DNA of 64,000 nt from Bacteroidales bacterium (GTDB taxonomy: Bacteria; Bacteroidota; Bacteroidia; Bacteroidales; UBA932), in contig JAFUFS010000018.1 in assembly GCA_017469745.1 (NCBI GenBank), positions 27,506 through 91,505 on the forward strand, written 5' to 3'. The notes below the pieces were generated by a model. It was not told where the DNA came from. It saw only the letters and a list, made by a program, of their open reading frames with translations, and searched no databases. Made by a program: the position numbers and the translations under genes. Below are positions 19,826 through 28,774 of this stretch, one piece after another; positions within the stretch are counted from its first letter, which is position 1; each line of letters begins with the position of its first letter.

Positions 19826-21961
19826 ATGAGAACATTTGGCAAAACATGGATGATAATCCCTCTGGCCGCAATGGTCCTGAGCTGCGCAGGAGACCTTATC
19901 ACTCTGGATGAATCAGAGTACAGCGGCAGCAGCACGAAAACTTCACTTATCGATCCAGAACTCGCATGGAGCTCATCTTCATGCGAAGCAGTATTCGGAT
20001 CGGATAATTCCTTCCCGACCCTTACCAACAAGTACGGAGTCAGCGTAAGATACTCATCATCGAACACCGGAGTTGCCACAATCTCCTCAAGCGGTTCCGT
20101 GAGCCTTGTCGCCGCAGGAACCGCAATGATCACTGCCTCATCCGACGAAGACGGAACCTACGAAGACGCCAGCGTGTCCTACACCCTCAAGGTCTCGTCC
20201 CCCGGCTCAGCAAGCGATGACCAGGATGAAGAAGATGACGAGCCCACGCAGGGCAGCATCCCCGAAGGAGACGACGGAGAAGGCACTTTCACCTTCAATT
20301 CAACCGGAGACACCTCCTCGCAGGATGACATATTCAATTCTTCCTTCACCCGCAAGATCACGATCACATATTCATCGAACGGAAACGCCAACGTCTCAGG
20401 CGACGACGAAGGCTTCGTGAAAGTCAGCGGAGGCCAGGTCATCGTCAACAACACCGGCGAGGAAGCCATCGTCTACGTTCTGAGCGGAACGACATCCAAC
20501 GGCTTCTTCAAGCTCTACAGTTCCAGGAAACAGGCGATCCTGCTCAACGGCGTGTCAATCACCAACCCCAACGGAGCAGCCATCAACGTCCAGAGCGGCA
20601 AGAGGACCTTCGTGCTCGTCGAAGGCAGCAACACCCTCTCCGACGGATCCTCAGCATCCTATTCGACAACGGACGACGAAGACATGAAAGCCGTGTTCTT
20701 CAGCGAAGGCCAGCTCGTCTTCAGCGGCTCCGGTTCGCTTACCGTCAAGGCCCAGAACAAGCAGTCCAAGTCCGGGATCGTCTCCGACGACTACGTCCGC
20801 CTCATGGCCAGCCCCACGATAAAGATCACCTCCGGCAGTTCGGCCGGCCACGGTCTCCGTGGAAAGGACTACGTGCAGATCTCATCCGGAGACCTCGCTA
20901 TAAACACCTCTGCTGCAGCAAAGAAAGGCATCGGCTCCGATGACTATGTGCTCGTGGAAGGAGGAAACACCAACATCGAAGTAAGCGGCGGAGTGGCCTA
21001 CGATTCTGACGAAAAGGACTACAAGGGATCGGCCGGCATCAAGGCGGACAATTACTTCGCCATGACCGGAGGCACAGTCACGATCACCAACAGCGGGACC
21101 GGAGGAAAGGGCATAAGGGCCGGAAGCTATGACTTCGACGAGACCAGCCACGCCCTCACCGACAGCTACATCTCCGGAGGAAACCTCACAATCACTACCA
21201 CCGGAAGCGAGTCCAACGGCGTGTCCTCCAAGGGAATAAAGATAGGCTACAAGGAAGCGACCTCCGGAAGCGGAAGGAACGTCACCTACAGCTACGCCGG
21301 CAACATGACGGTGAGCGGAGGTACGATAGTGGTCAAGGTCTCAAAGAGCGAAGGCTTCGAGGTTAAAGGCAAGCTCACATTCAACGGAGGAGACACCTAC
21401 GTCTATTCGACCGGAGATGACGCCATCAACTCCCAGGGAGAGATGAACATCAACAACGGCTACGTCTGCGGTATCTCCACCCAGAACGACGGAATCGACT
21501 GCAACAGCGATCTCAAGATAAACGGAGGCTACGTCTACGCCGTGACTACCAAAGGCTCGCCGGAAGTCGCCATCGACGCCAACACAGAAGGAGGCTACAA
21601 GCTCTACATCAACAGCGGAGCCACGGTCGTAGCCTACGGAGGCCTCGAAAACGGATCATCACTTGCCCAGGCCTGCTACACGATGAGCGTCTCTGCCGGC
21701 AGTTACAACACGATCAACAACAGCAGCGGCAAGGCAATCGCCGTCTTCAAAGCTCCGTCCAATGTCTCTTCCATGGTCGTCACGGCACCTTCGATGGGAT
21801 CGGCCACCAAGGGCGTCAGCGTCAGCGGAGGCACCAACCACACTCAGGGATTCTGGCTCGACCAGCCCACGGTGTCCGGAGGCTCATCCGCCTCGCTCAG
21901 CACCTATTCCGGAGGCAACGGAGGACCTGGCGGCGGCCCCGGCGGATGGGGACGCTGGTAA
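19826..21961 (+). CDS. Surface lipoprotein with Cthe_2159-type carbohydrate-binding beta-helix
   Basis: 711 residues. The N-terminus MRTFGKTWMIIPLAAMVLSC-A-G is a lipoprotein signal with the lipid-bearing Cys at residue 19. A short Ig-like segment (about 45-115, V-A-T-I-S-S-S-G-S-V-S-L-V-A-A-G) and an acidic linker lead to a long Gly/Ser/Thr-rich repeat body with many S-G-G-x-x-x-I and S-D-D-Y-V turns, the pattern of the Cthe_2159 (formerly DUF4353) beta-helix that binds acidic or cellulosic polysaccharide. The tail is G-G-N-G-G-P-G-G-G-P-G-G-W-G-R-W. It heads a five-gene cluster with VTC and DUF4956 genes, an association seen in many bacteria. The ligand here is unknown. Confidence 0.8.
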   Translation: MRTFGKTWMIIPLAAMVLSCAGDLITLDESEYSGSSTKTSLIDPELAWSSSSCEAVFGSDNSFPTLTNKYGVSVRYSSSNTGVATISSSGSVSLVAAGTAMITASSDEDGTYEDASVSYTLKVSSPGSASDDQDEEDDEPTQGSIPEGDDGEGTFTFNSTGDTSSQDDIFNSSFTRKITITYSSNGNANVSGDDEGFVKVSGGQVIVNNTGEEAIVYVLSGTTSNGFFKLYSSRKQAILLNGVSITNPNGAAINVQSGKRTFVLVEGSNTLSDGSSASYSTTDDEDMKAVFFSEGQLVFSGSGSLTVKAQNKQSKSGIVSDDYVRLMASPTIKITSGSSAGHGLRGKDYVQISSGDLAINTSAAAKKGIGSDDYVLVEGGNTNIEVSGGVAYDSDEKDYKGSAGIKADNYFAMTGGTVTITNSGTGGKGIRAGSYDFDETSHALTDSYISGGNLTITTTGSESNGVSSKGIKIGYKEATSGSGRNVTYSYAGNMTVSGGTIVVKVSKSEGFEVKGKLTFNGGDTYVYSTGDDAINSQGEMNINNGYVCGISTQNDGIDCNSDLKINGGYVYAVTTKGSPEVAIDANTEGGYKLYINSGATVVAYGGLENGSSLAQACYTMSVSAGSYNTINNSSGKAIAVFKAPSNVSSMVVTAPSMGSATKGVSVSGGTNHTQGFWLDQPTVSGGSSASLSTYSGGNGGPGGGPGGWGRW

Positions 21962-21985
21962 CAAAGAAAAAAGGAGGACAGGAAT

Positions 21986-22399
21986 ATGAAAAAGACAGCC
22001 TTCATCATCTTTATGGCGCTCCTGGCATGCCTCCCGGCAATGGCCCAGAACAGCAGCGACCAGAAGATCAACAAGAAGAACCTCGTAATCAAGGAGTGGA
22101 ACACCAACGCCAAGGGAGCTAAGACCCTGGACCACACTACGATATATTCCCCGGAGGGCAGGAAGATCGAAGAGACTGAATACGACTCCTTCGGGAAGCA
22201 GAAGTGGCGCAAGCGTTTTGAATATGGTGCCGACGGCAAGGTCAGCCGCGAGCTCCTCTACAACGATAACAACCGTCTGGTGAACTTCAAGAAGTTCGAA
22301 TTCAACGAGTTCGGGCGCAAGAAGGCCCAGTACACCTACGACCCGAAAGGGAAACTGACATCAACCAAGATCTACGAATATATTTCCGAAGATGCCTGA
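21986..22399 (+). CDS. Small secreted protein with YD/MORN-like repeats
   Basis: 137 residues with a clear signal peptide (MKKTAFIIFMALLACLPAMA-Q). The mature part has about four repeats of roughly 20 residues ending in Y-D-S-F-G-K, Y-G-A-D-G-K, F-N-E-F-G-R and Y-D-P-K-G-K, which resemble the short aromatic-Gly-Lys repeats of YD or MORN-like proteins. Such repeats form small beta-hairpin arrays and often bind other surface parts. No enzyme motif is seen. It overlaps the VTC gene by 8 bases, so it belongs to the same operon. Confidence 0.7.
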   Translation: MKKTAFIIFMALLACLPAMAQNSSDQKINKKNLVIKEWNTNAKGAKTLDHTTIYSPEGRKIEETEYDSFGKQKWRKRFEYGADGKVSRELLYNDNNRLVNFKKFEFNEFGRKKAQYTYDPKGKLTSTKIYEYISEDA

Positions 22400-23192
22400 G
22401 CCACAGCACATAACGATAGACGAAGCGGTGGAGTCCTTCCAGCCGATAACCCTCGAGGAGATGGACTCCATCAAGCTGATGAACCGCGTCGACACCAAGT
22501 ACCTCACCGACGAGGCTACCCTCTCCCTGGTACTATTGGATGCAGCATCAGCCGGCTACCGTGCCCTCATGGCTGACGGGACCATGATAAGCCCTTATCA
22601 TTCGGTCTACTACGACACTCCGGAACTCAAGATGTTCTCCGACCATCACAACAAGCGCCTTACCAGGCAGAAGGTCCGCACAAGGGTCTATGTCAATTCC
22701 GGTGACGCCTACCTCGAGATAAAGAGGAAGAACAACAAGGGCCGCACGAAGAAGAAACGCACCGGAATCCTGCCGGGTGAAATGGAGGACTTCTCCATGG
22801 ACGAAGCCGCTGCTGATTACCTTGCCGCACACTCGGACTACACTGTTGGTGAGATCACACCCGAACTCTCCACCGATTTCCGCAGGATAACCCTCGTCAA
22901 TCCGGAGAAAACCGAGCGGCTCACAATCGACACCCGCCTGGAATTCAGCAACTTCCGCAACAAGCGCAGAGCCTTTCTTCAAGACGCGGTCGTCATCGAG
23001 CTGAAGCAGGACGGAAGGGCCTCGAGCAGGATGAAAGGGATTCTTCTGGACCACAGGGTGAAACCCGTCAGGATCAGCAAATACTGCATAGGGGTGACAC
23101 TCACGGAACCTGAAGTCAAGAGCGGACGCTTCAAGGAGAAGGTCCGGGCCATAGAAAAGACGATAAACAAGAAAATACAAGTTCAATCATGA
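22392..23192 (+). CDS. VTC-domain (polyphosphate polymerase type) protein
   Basis: 266 residues, almost all one VTC domain, without the SPX domain or membrane helices of the eukaryotic protein. Key pieces are M-N-R-V-D-T-K-Y near residue 33, basic strands with Q-K-V-R-T-R-V-Y and Y-L-E-I-K-R-K near 95-118, and E-L-K-Q-D-G-R near 203: the tunnel-lining Lys/Arg/Glu set of triphosphate tunnel enzymes. In yeast this fold makes polyphosphate from ATP. In bacteria it is nearly always next to DUF4956 and surface proteins, as here, where it overlaps both neighbours. The product in this organism is not known; polyphosphate synthesis at the membrane is the leading idea. Confidence 0.85.
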   Translation: MPEPQHITIDEAVESFQPITLEEMDSIKLMNRVDTKYLTDEATLSLVLLDAASAGYRALMADGTMISPYHSVYYDTPELKMFSDHHNKRLTRQKVRTRVYVNSGDAYLEIKRKNNKGRTKKKRTGILPGEMEDFSMDEAAADYLAAHSDYTVGEITPELSTDFRRITLVNPEKTERLTIDTRLEFSNFRNKRRAFLQDAVVIELKQDGRASSRMKGILLDHRVKPVRISKYCIGVTLTEPEVKSGRFKEKVRAIEKTINKKIQVQS

Positions 23193-23956
23193 TTTCAATG
23201 CAAGACCTGGGTGACTACACCCTAGCTGATGAAGATCTCCTGGACGTCCAGACCATCACGGACGCCATGATGACCACCGGCCAGAGCATCACCGAACTGG
23301 CCATACGCTTCTTCCTGAACCTGGTGGTGTGCTGGATCCTTATCCAGTTCTTCTACTACCGCAAGAGCCGCAGGCGCGACTACTACTTCACCTTCATGGT
23401 GTTCTCGTCGGCCATGCTGATGCTCCTCTACATGATGGGCAACGTCGAAGTGGGAGTCGGCCTGACCCTCGGCCTCTTCGCGATCTTCGGGGTCATCCGC
23501 TACCGCACGGAGACCGTCCCCATCAGGGAGATGACCTATCTCTTCGTGATCATTGCACTCGCAGCCATGAACGGCCTGGCACCGGTCTACAAACTCACGG
23601 GCGTGGCCTCAGCCAACCCTCATTACGTGCTGTCCGCTGGAACGGTGGCCGTCATGCTTATCGCCAACGCCCTGGTGATCTGCCTGATCTGGGTGCTCGA
23701 AAACGAAAGACTTCTCAAACACACATCCACTAAGCTGGTTCTCTACGACAGGATCGAACTGATCGTGCCCGAAAGAAGGGCCGAACTGATAGCCGACCTG
23801 GAGAAACGCATCGGGATCAAGGTCGACAACCTGGAGATCGGCCACGTGGATTTCCTCAAGGACGCAGCCTTCATCAAGGTCTACTACACGCTCGGCAAAG
23901 GCGAAACCGCCACGATCGACAGCCTTGTGAAGGCAAAGGATTTCGTAGAACAGTAA
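23189..23956 (+). CDS. DUF4956 integral membrane protein
   Basis: 255 residues. About four hydrophobic helices (residues about 34-50, 65-82, 85-105, 112-130, with another near 145-165) surround the family signature F-A-I-F-G-V-I-R-Y-R-T-E-T-V-P-I-R-E-M-T-Y. The C-terminal 80 residues are a soluble alpha/beta domain. It overlaps the VTC gene by 4 bases (ATGA). DUF4956 proteins are strict partners of bacterial VTC proteins; an export channel or membrane anchor for the VTC product is an inference from this pairing only. Confidence 0.85.
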   Translation: MISMQDLGDYTLADEDLLDVQTITDAMMTTGQSITELAIRFFLNLVVCWILIQFFYYRKSRRRDYYFTFMVFSSAMLMLLYMMGNVEVGVGLTLGLFAIFGVIRYRTETVPIREMTYLFVIIALAAMNGLAPVYKLTGVASANPHYVLSAGTVAVMLIANALVICLIWVLENERLLKHTSTKLVLYDRIELIVPERRAELIADLEKRIGIKVDNLEIGHVDFLKDAAFIKVYYTLGKGETATIDSLVKAKDFVEQ

Positions 23957-23959
23957 GCC

Positions 23960-24757
23960 ATGAAAAAGAGAATCACCCTCGCCTGCATCCTGCTTGCAGC
24001 CATCCCGGCCCTGTCGAATGCACAGGGCACGGCCAATGACCTGGAGACAGACTTCGGAGCCCGCCTCTCGGCGACTCTCGACAAGAAGATCTCCAAAGGA
24101 TTCCACTGGTTCGCCGAAGGTGAAGTCAGGACCAGCGACAATTTCAGCGACCTTGGACGGTACCAGGCGGGCACAGGCCTGACCTACAAGATCTCCCCCA
24201 ATTTCAAGGTCGGGGCAGGTTACATATTCATCAACAAGAAGAATTCTTCCGACATCTGGAAGCCACGGCACCGCTTCTACGGTGATGCTACCGTCGGATT
24301 CAACTCCGGAAACTGGCGTTTCTCCGTCAAGGAAAGGCTGCAGCTGACCCACCGCGACGTCGGGAACACCTTCCAGAACAATCCCAATTCACTGACACTC
24401 AAAAGCCGCCTGAAGGTGTCATACAAGGCTTCGCCCACCCTTATCCCTTACGGCTACGTCGAGTTCCGCAACGTCCTGAACGACCCGGCCTGCTCGGCCA
24501 CATGGAACACGACAGGCCTCGTCTACACGGACTATTCGTTCGAAGGGTACAACGATGCCTACCTCAACAGGGTCAGGGGCTCGCTGGGTGTGGATTGGAA
24601 GTTGGACAAGCGCAATTCCCTCGACATCTTCCTGCTCGGGGACTATTGCTACGACAAGAACATCGACACGAACGCCGAAGGCACGAAACTTAAGTCTCTC
24701 ACCTACGACCGCACCTTCAAGGGCTGGCTGGGAATAGGTTACAAATTCTCCTTCTAG
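23960..24757 (+). CDS. DUF2490 outer-membrane beta-barrel protein
   Basis: 265 residues with a signal peptide (cleavage after L-S-N-A) and alternating amphipathic strands ending with the typical outer-membrane C-terminal pattern G-I-G-Y-K-F-S-F. It fits DUF2490 barrels of Bacteroidota by size and by the segments R-Y-Q-A-G-T-G-L-T-Y and R-H-R-F-Y. It starts 3 bases after the DUF4956 gene, so it is the last gene of the cluster and a candidate outer-membrane exit or attachment point. Its 3' end overlaps the convergent GH78 gene by 4 bases. Confidence 0.8.
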   Translation: MKKRITLACILLAAIPALSNAQGTANDLETDFGARLSATLDKKISKGFHWFAEGEVRTSDNFSDLGRYQAGTGLTYKISPNFKVGAGYIFINKKNSSDIWKPRHRFYGDATVGFNSGNWRFSVKERLQLTHRDVGNTFQNNPNSLTLKSRLKVSYKASPTLIPYGYVEFRNVLNDPACSATWNTTGLVYTDYSFEGYNDAYLNRVRGSLGVDWKLDKRNSLDIFLLGDYCYDKNIDTNAEGTKLKSLTYDRTFKGWLGIGYKFSF

Positions 24758-26895
24758 GAGTCCAGTTCGAAGCCATCGGGAAGGACGATTTCGGCCTCCA
24801 TGTTGGCTGGTAGTTCAAGGGACACGCTGCGACGCTGCGGCGTGTTCTCTATTATCATCCTTATGGTTCCGCGGATCGTCGGCAAGGACATCTGAGCATG
24901 CTCGAGGCTGCCGGGCTGAGGACGAATCCTGACCTTGGAGAAACCGGGTTCAAGAGGTTCGACACCCATCATCTTGAAGGGAATAATATTCCCAGGCGCC
25001 GCTCCCCAGAGATGGTTCCAGTCCTGGTTTGGCTTGAAGGAGTCGTCCCAGGCCTCAAGGGTTATGGTAGATCCGCAGCGGACCATGTTGTACCAGCTCC
25101 TGAGCGAATCGTCTGTCATCAAATCCAGAGCCTCCTGGCCGGCACCGCCGTCATACAGGGCTTCCAGCAGGAACTGGGCGCCGTAGACGCTGCAGGCCAT
25201 GCCGCGTGAAATGATGAACTTCATGACCTTTGCCTTGCTCTTCTCGGGGACCAGGCCGAAAAGGAGGGCGAACATATTCGTGTGAAGCGAAGAATGCTTT
25301 ACCCCTATGCCGTCCACAAAATAACCCTTCTTCCTGTCGAAGAAATTCTTCCGAAAGGCAGTTTCCATCCTTGCCGCCTTGGCGGACAGTTCTTCCGCTT
25401 CCGCGCTCTCGCCCAGTTCTGAAGCGATCCGGCTCATGAGAGTCAAGGCCCTGAAGGCATAGGCGTTCACCACGGCATTGTAGTCAGTGTACTCGAAACC
25501 GTCATCTTCCCCACCGTAACCCGGAGCGAGGCCCAGGGAGCCAGAATGCGGCCAATCCACTATGTCGCGGATCTTTTCCTTGCGGCGGATGGACTCCAGG
25601 AAGGGACCGCCCTGAGAAACCAGGGTCGTGCTCATAAGGCCGTTAGCCTGGATAAGGGTCTCCATGCAGTGCGCCCTCAGTATGCCGTACTGCTGCTCCA
25701 GGAGGCGCTTGTCCCCCGTGAACAGATAGTCGTTCCAGGCCATCAGCACAGCCTGCAGGATCCATTCCGTGGGCCAGGTAGGATAGTCGAGAAGATATTC
25801 AATGGTCCTGCGGGAAAGGGTGAACTCCCTGTCGGCGGCGTAGTGGCAGAGCTGGCTGATCAAGGCATCGGCCTCATAGGGGATGCGCTCGCGGTCGCCG
25901 TCTACGAAGAGGCCGGTGAAAGAAGTTGCCTTGACTGAATAGCGGCAAAGGTCCCAGACCTGGTTCAGCACATTGTCGCTGGAACTGAAGGAGGCGGCGT
26001 CCATGTCAAATGGATAATGGACTGCCTCGCGGATGATTGACTTAACTTCACCTTCAGAAGGTTCAACCTCACAGTAGCGGAACGGCAGCACCTCGCCGAT
26101 ATATTCAGGCATCTTGACGGCCGCCGGGCCGGTGTTGCGCCTGTCCGGAGGGATGACGACCCGGTAGGTGTGGGTACCCTTCTTCAAAGCTATCTTATGA
26201 AGCTGGTAACGGACCGTCGTGGTAGGCTTGCGGAGCACGCGGCCGTCCTGGATCCTTTCGCCGAGATGGATCATGACAGTGTCCTCCCCGGACCGGGAAC
26301 TGACGGTCAGCCTGAGCTGGCCGAAGGCATCCCGACCGAAATCGTACAGGACCGCCCTGCTAGGAAGGGAAGACTGCGAAACCGGCGCCTGCTCCTCTTT
26401 AACAAGGGGATAGGAAGGGGTGGAATACTCACAAAGCTCGGCGGCCGTCTTGAAAAACTTGGCCTCGGACCACCCGCTTTCTCCGTCAGCATCCGTCTTC
26501 ACCCTGACTTTCCATGAATATATCTTATTGGGTTCGAGGGCCTTCCCTCCGTAGGGAACGGCAGTCGAACGGTCGTCCCCGACCCAACCGCTGTCCCAGA
26601 TCACCTCTCCCGACGGAGACTCGCAGAGGACTATCTGCCTGGCAACCTGGCGGGCGGGATAACTCCCAGGAACTATCCAGCTGAACGAAGGACGCAATGA
26701 ACGGATCTCCACGGTCTGGAACGAACCCTTAGCCTTGGAAAGGTCGGCAAGATTCAAGTCGGTAAGGCAGCCGTCCGACCAGACCTGACCGGTGTGCTCG
26801 ACCAGGTCTGTCATAAGGCCTGTCGGGCAGCCGGAAGGCCCGGCGTTCAGGATTGCAGGTACTGCAAGTGCAAGGATCAGGAAAAGCTTTCTCAT
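24754..26895 (-). CDS. GH78-like alpha-L-rhamnosidase, secreted
   Basis: 713 residues with a signal peptide (MRKLFLILALAVPAILNA). A fibronectin-like N-terminal domain with Y-S-W-K-V-R-V-K...W-S-E-A-K-F-F is typical of GH78, followed by a beta-sandwich and the (alpha/alpha)6 catalytic domain starting near residue 290. The motif D-G-D-R-E-R-I-P-Y-E-A-D near 330 corresponds to the GH78 catalytic acidic cluster, and W-x-x-x-W-N-D-Y follows. The C-terminal beta domain ends with V-R-I-R-P. It probably removes terminal rhamnose (or related deoxysugars) in the periplasm. Its ATG overlaps the stop of the upstream phosphodiesterase gene. At 713 residues it is short for the family. Confidence 0.8.
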   Translation of the reverse strand: MRKLFLILALAVPAILNAGPSGCPTGLMTDLVEHTGQVWSDGCLTDLNLADLSKAKGSFQTVEIRSLRPSFSWIVPGSYPARQVARQIVLCESPSGEVIWDSGWVGDDRSTAVPYGGKALEPNKIYSWKVRVKTDADGESGWSEAKFFKTAAELCEYSTPSYPLVKEEQAPVSQSSLPSRAVLYDFGRDAFGQLRLTVSSRSGEDTVMIHLGERIQDGRVLRKPTTTVRYQLHKIALKKGTHTYRVVIPPDRRNTGPAAVKMPEYIGEVLPFRYCEVEPSEGEVKSIIREAVHYPFDMDAASFSSSDNVLNQVWDLCRYSVKATSFTGLFVDGDRERIPYEADALISQLCHYAADREFTLSRRTIEYLLDYPTWPTEWILQAVLMAWNDYLFTGDKRLLEQQYGILRAHCMETLIQANGLMSTTLVSQGGPFLESIRRKEKIRDIVDWPHSGSLGLAPGYGGEDDGFEYTDYNAVVNAYAFRALTLMSRIASELGESAEAEELSAKAARMETAFRKNFFDRKKGYFVDGIGVKHSSLHTNMFALLFGLVPEKSKAKVMKFIISRGMACSVYGAQFLLEALYDGGAGQEALDLMTDDSLRSWYNMVRCGSTITLEAWDDSFKPNQDWNHLWGAAPGNIIPFKMMGVEPLEPGFSKVRIRPQPGSLEHAQMSLPTIRGTIRMIIENTPQRRSVSLELPANMEAEIVLPDGFELDS

Positions 26896-28694
26896 AACTT
26901 CACATCAACGTAGTTGGGATAATGATCGGTCAAAGGAAGGGTGTAGTCGTCCATGATGCAGCGGTACACAAGGACTTCGGTGCCTGCAGGAGCATTATGG
27001 ATGAAGAAATGGTCCAGAGCTCCGGTGGCACGGTCAGGTCCCTTTCTGTGACTCTCCGCCGAGAATCCGGAAGCAGAACACACGTGATGCCCGTTGTGGT
27101 CGTCCCCGAACACAGTCGCAGCCTTGTAGCAGGGGACATATCCCTCATTGATAAGCTGTTGGATCGGGATTGAATCCTCCTCGCAGTTCATGTCTCCCAT
27201 GAGGAAGACCGTGCAGTCATACTCAGCCTTGATGATCTCGGCCTCCGCCATCATGAGGCGGATCTGGGAGGCCCTGGCCATGGTGCTGCCGGGCTGGTTC
27301 TCCTCAGACTTCCACCACAGGTGGGTGTTGAGCACGGCGAAAACCTTTCCGGTTCCGCGGTGACGGAAGACGGTGGAAGTGAACGACTTGGTCCCGGAAT
27401 TGCTGAACTGGGGCGGAGTGTAGAGGTTGTACCTGACCTTAAGGAGTTCGACAGCAGTACTGTCATAGAAAACAGGGGTGAAGTTCCAGCTACCATCCTT
27501 CTCGCAGGCATTGGTGAATCCAAGCTCGCGCAGCTTAGGAGCTAAATGACCGTCCATGTGGGAGGAATATTCCTGCAGAGTCACGATATCCGGCTTGTGG
27601 TCCGCGACCAGCTTGGCGAAGCCGATACTGCGCACCGAATCGCGGGGATCGATCCCGAGCGGCAGCCATTTTTCAGGAATAGTCTCCGAATCGTACTGCC
27701 AGATGTTGTCGTCGAAGATCCTCAGGTTCGTACCTTCGGCACGCAGAGCAGGGTCAGGCTCGGGAGTGAAGGTCAGCTCAGGAAGCACCCTGACCTTGTA
27801 GAGCCTCCATTTAGGGTCGAAGGAGAGGGTCTTGTCCGGCGACTTCATGTAGATATGGCTGGTCCACCAGCTGGTCTCGGCAACGGTGTAGACCACCCTG
27901 CCAGATGCTGGATCGTAGTTCAGGGACTTCACGTTCTTCACCCCCTCGAGTGGACCGAAGGGAGTGAAGGTCTTGGAATGGATGTCGAAGAGATAGGCTC
28001 CTCCGTGATTGGTCACTATGAAGGCATCCTCTCCGGCAGCTGAAAGTTCATGTCCTCCTCCGCCGGGAAGAGGCAGGGTTTCTTCAAGGACAAGGGAAGG
28101 GGAAGCCGACTCCCAGTCTTTAAGGGAGTACCGACGAAGCTCCTGGAAACCAAGAGCGTACAGCTTCTGGTACTTTTCCGACCAGACCACTCCGTGACCG
28201 AAGTAGAGACTGTCCTTCCAGACACAGACGTCCGGTCTGGCGATGTCGTAGATCTCCAAGCTGTTGCCCTTCTTATTGGTGGAATTCGCGACAGCAATCC
28301 TGTTCCCTGGCAGGACGTCGGCCGAATGGGACATCGGTGTCCTGGCGTAGAACAAGCACTTCCTGGTTGCGATGTCCAGAAGCAGGGTCCCGTTTGCCGA
28401 AGAAGTGAGCAAGAGCTGCTTGCCTCCGTTCACAGGCTTGCAGTCGTCGAGGACACGGATCCAATGGCGGTAATCGTCAGGAATCTGGCCGTAGGACTCG
28501 AAGACGTTCCAGTGCCAGATGACTGCAAGGGAATCATCAGTCGACTTCGAAGCGTCGACGATGTAGACATCCTTGTCACCGCAGGCGACCACGTAGTCGC
28601 CCCAGACTTTCTCTTCAGCGGCTTTGTCAGAACAACCGCACACAAAAGCCGCCAGAACGACGGCCGCAAGGAGGGAATAAAAACGATTGATCAT
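26892..28694 (-). CDS. Lipoprotein fusing a DUF6528 propeller to an endonuclease/exonuclease/phosphatase domain
   Basis: 600 residues. The start MINRFYSLLAAVVLAAFVCG-C is a lipoprotein signal (Cys 21). Residues about 30-300 match the DUF6528 pattern (D-D-C-K-P-V-N-G, L-L-L-T-S-S, H-S-A-D-V-L-P-G-N-R-I-A-V, G-H-G-V-V-W), a probable beta-propeller. Residues about 325-600 are an EEP-superfamily domain: L-Q-E-Y near the start, N-T-H-L-W-W, L-M-G-D-M-N-C near 500, D-H-F-F and T-D-H-Y-P at the end, i.e. all metal and His catalytic positions. EEP enzymes cleave phosphodiesters or phosphomonoesters. The substrate is unknown; an extracytoplasmic sugar-phosphodiester role would suit the co-transcribed rhamnosidase. 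Confidence 0.75.
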   Translation of the reverse strand: MINRFYSLLAAVVLAAFVCGCSDKAAEEKVWGDYVVACGDKDVYIVDASKSTDDSLAVIWHWNVFESYGQIPDDYRHWIRVLDDCKPVNGGKQLLLTSSANGTLLLDIATRKCLFYARTPMSHSADVLPGNRIAVANSTNKKGNSLEIYDIARPDVCVWKDSLYFGHGVVWSEKYQKLYALGFQELRRYSLKDWESASPSLVLEETLPLPGGGGHELSAAGEDAFIVTNHGGAYLFDIHSKTFTPFGPLEGVKNVKSLNYDPASGRVVYTVAETSWWTSHIYMKSPDKTLSFDPKWRLYKVRVLPELTFTPEPDPALRAEGTNLRIFDDNIWQYDSETIPEKWLPLGIDPRDSVRSIGFAKLVADHKPDIVTLQEYSSHMDGHLAPKLRELGFTNACEKDGSWNFTPVFYDSTAVELLKVRYNLYTPPQFSNSGTKSFTSTVFRHRGTGKVFAVLNTHLWWKSEENQPGSTMARASQIRLMMAEAEIIKAEYDCTVFLMGDMNCEEDSIPIQQLINEGYVPCYKAATVFGDDHNGHHVCSASGFSAESHRKGPDRATGALDHFFIHNAPAGTEVLVYRCIMDDYTLPLTDHYPNYVDVKL

Positions 28695-28714
28695 GGAAGG
28701 AGTATTGTTCTATG

Positions 28715-28745
28715 TAAAATTAGGAAACCCTTTCTACTTTTCAAA
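28715..28745 (-). promoter_or_regulatory. Promoter of the EEP lipoprotein-rhamnosidase operon
   Basis: On the minus strand TTTG (28745-28742), a 19-base spacer and TAATTTTA (28722-28715) match the Bacteroidota promoter at all but the last base of the -7 box. It is 20 bases before the lipoprotein ATG. A weaker box TAACTTAG at 28755-28762 on the plus strand may serve the divergent glycyl-radical operon. Confidence 0.5.
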
Positions 28746-28774
28746 ATTAATCAGTAACTTAGAGCATTGTACCC

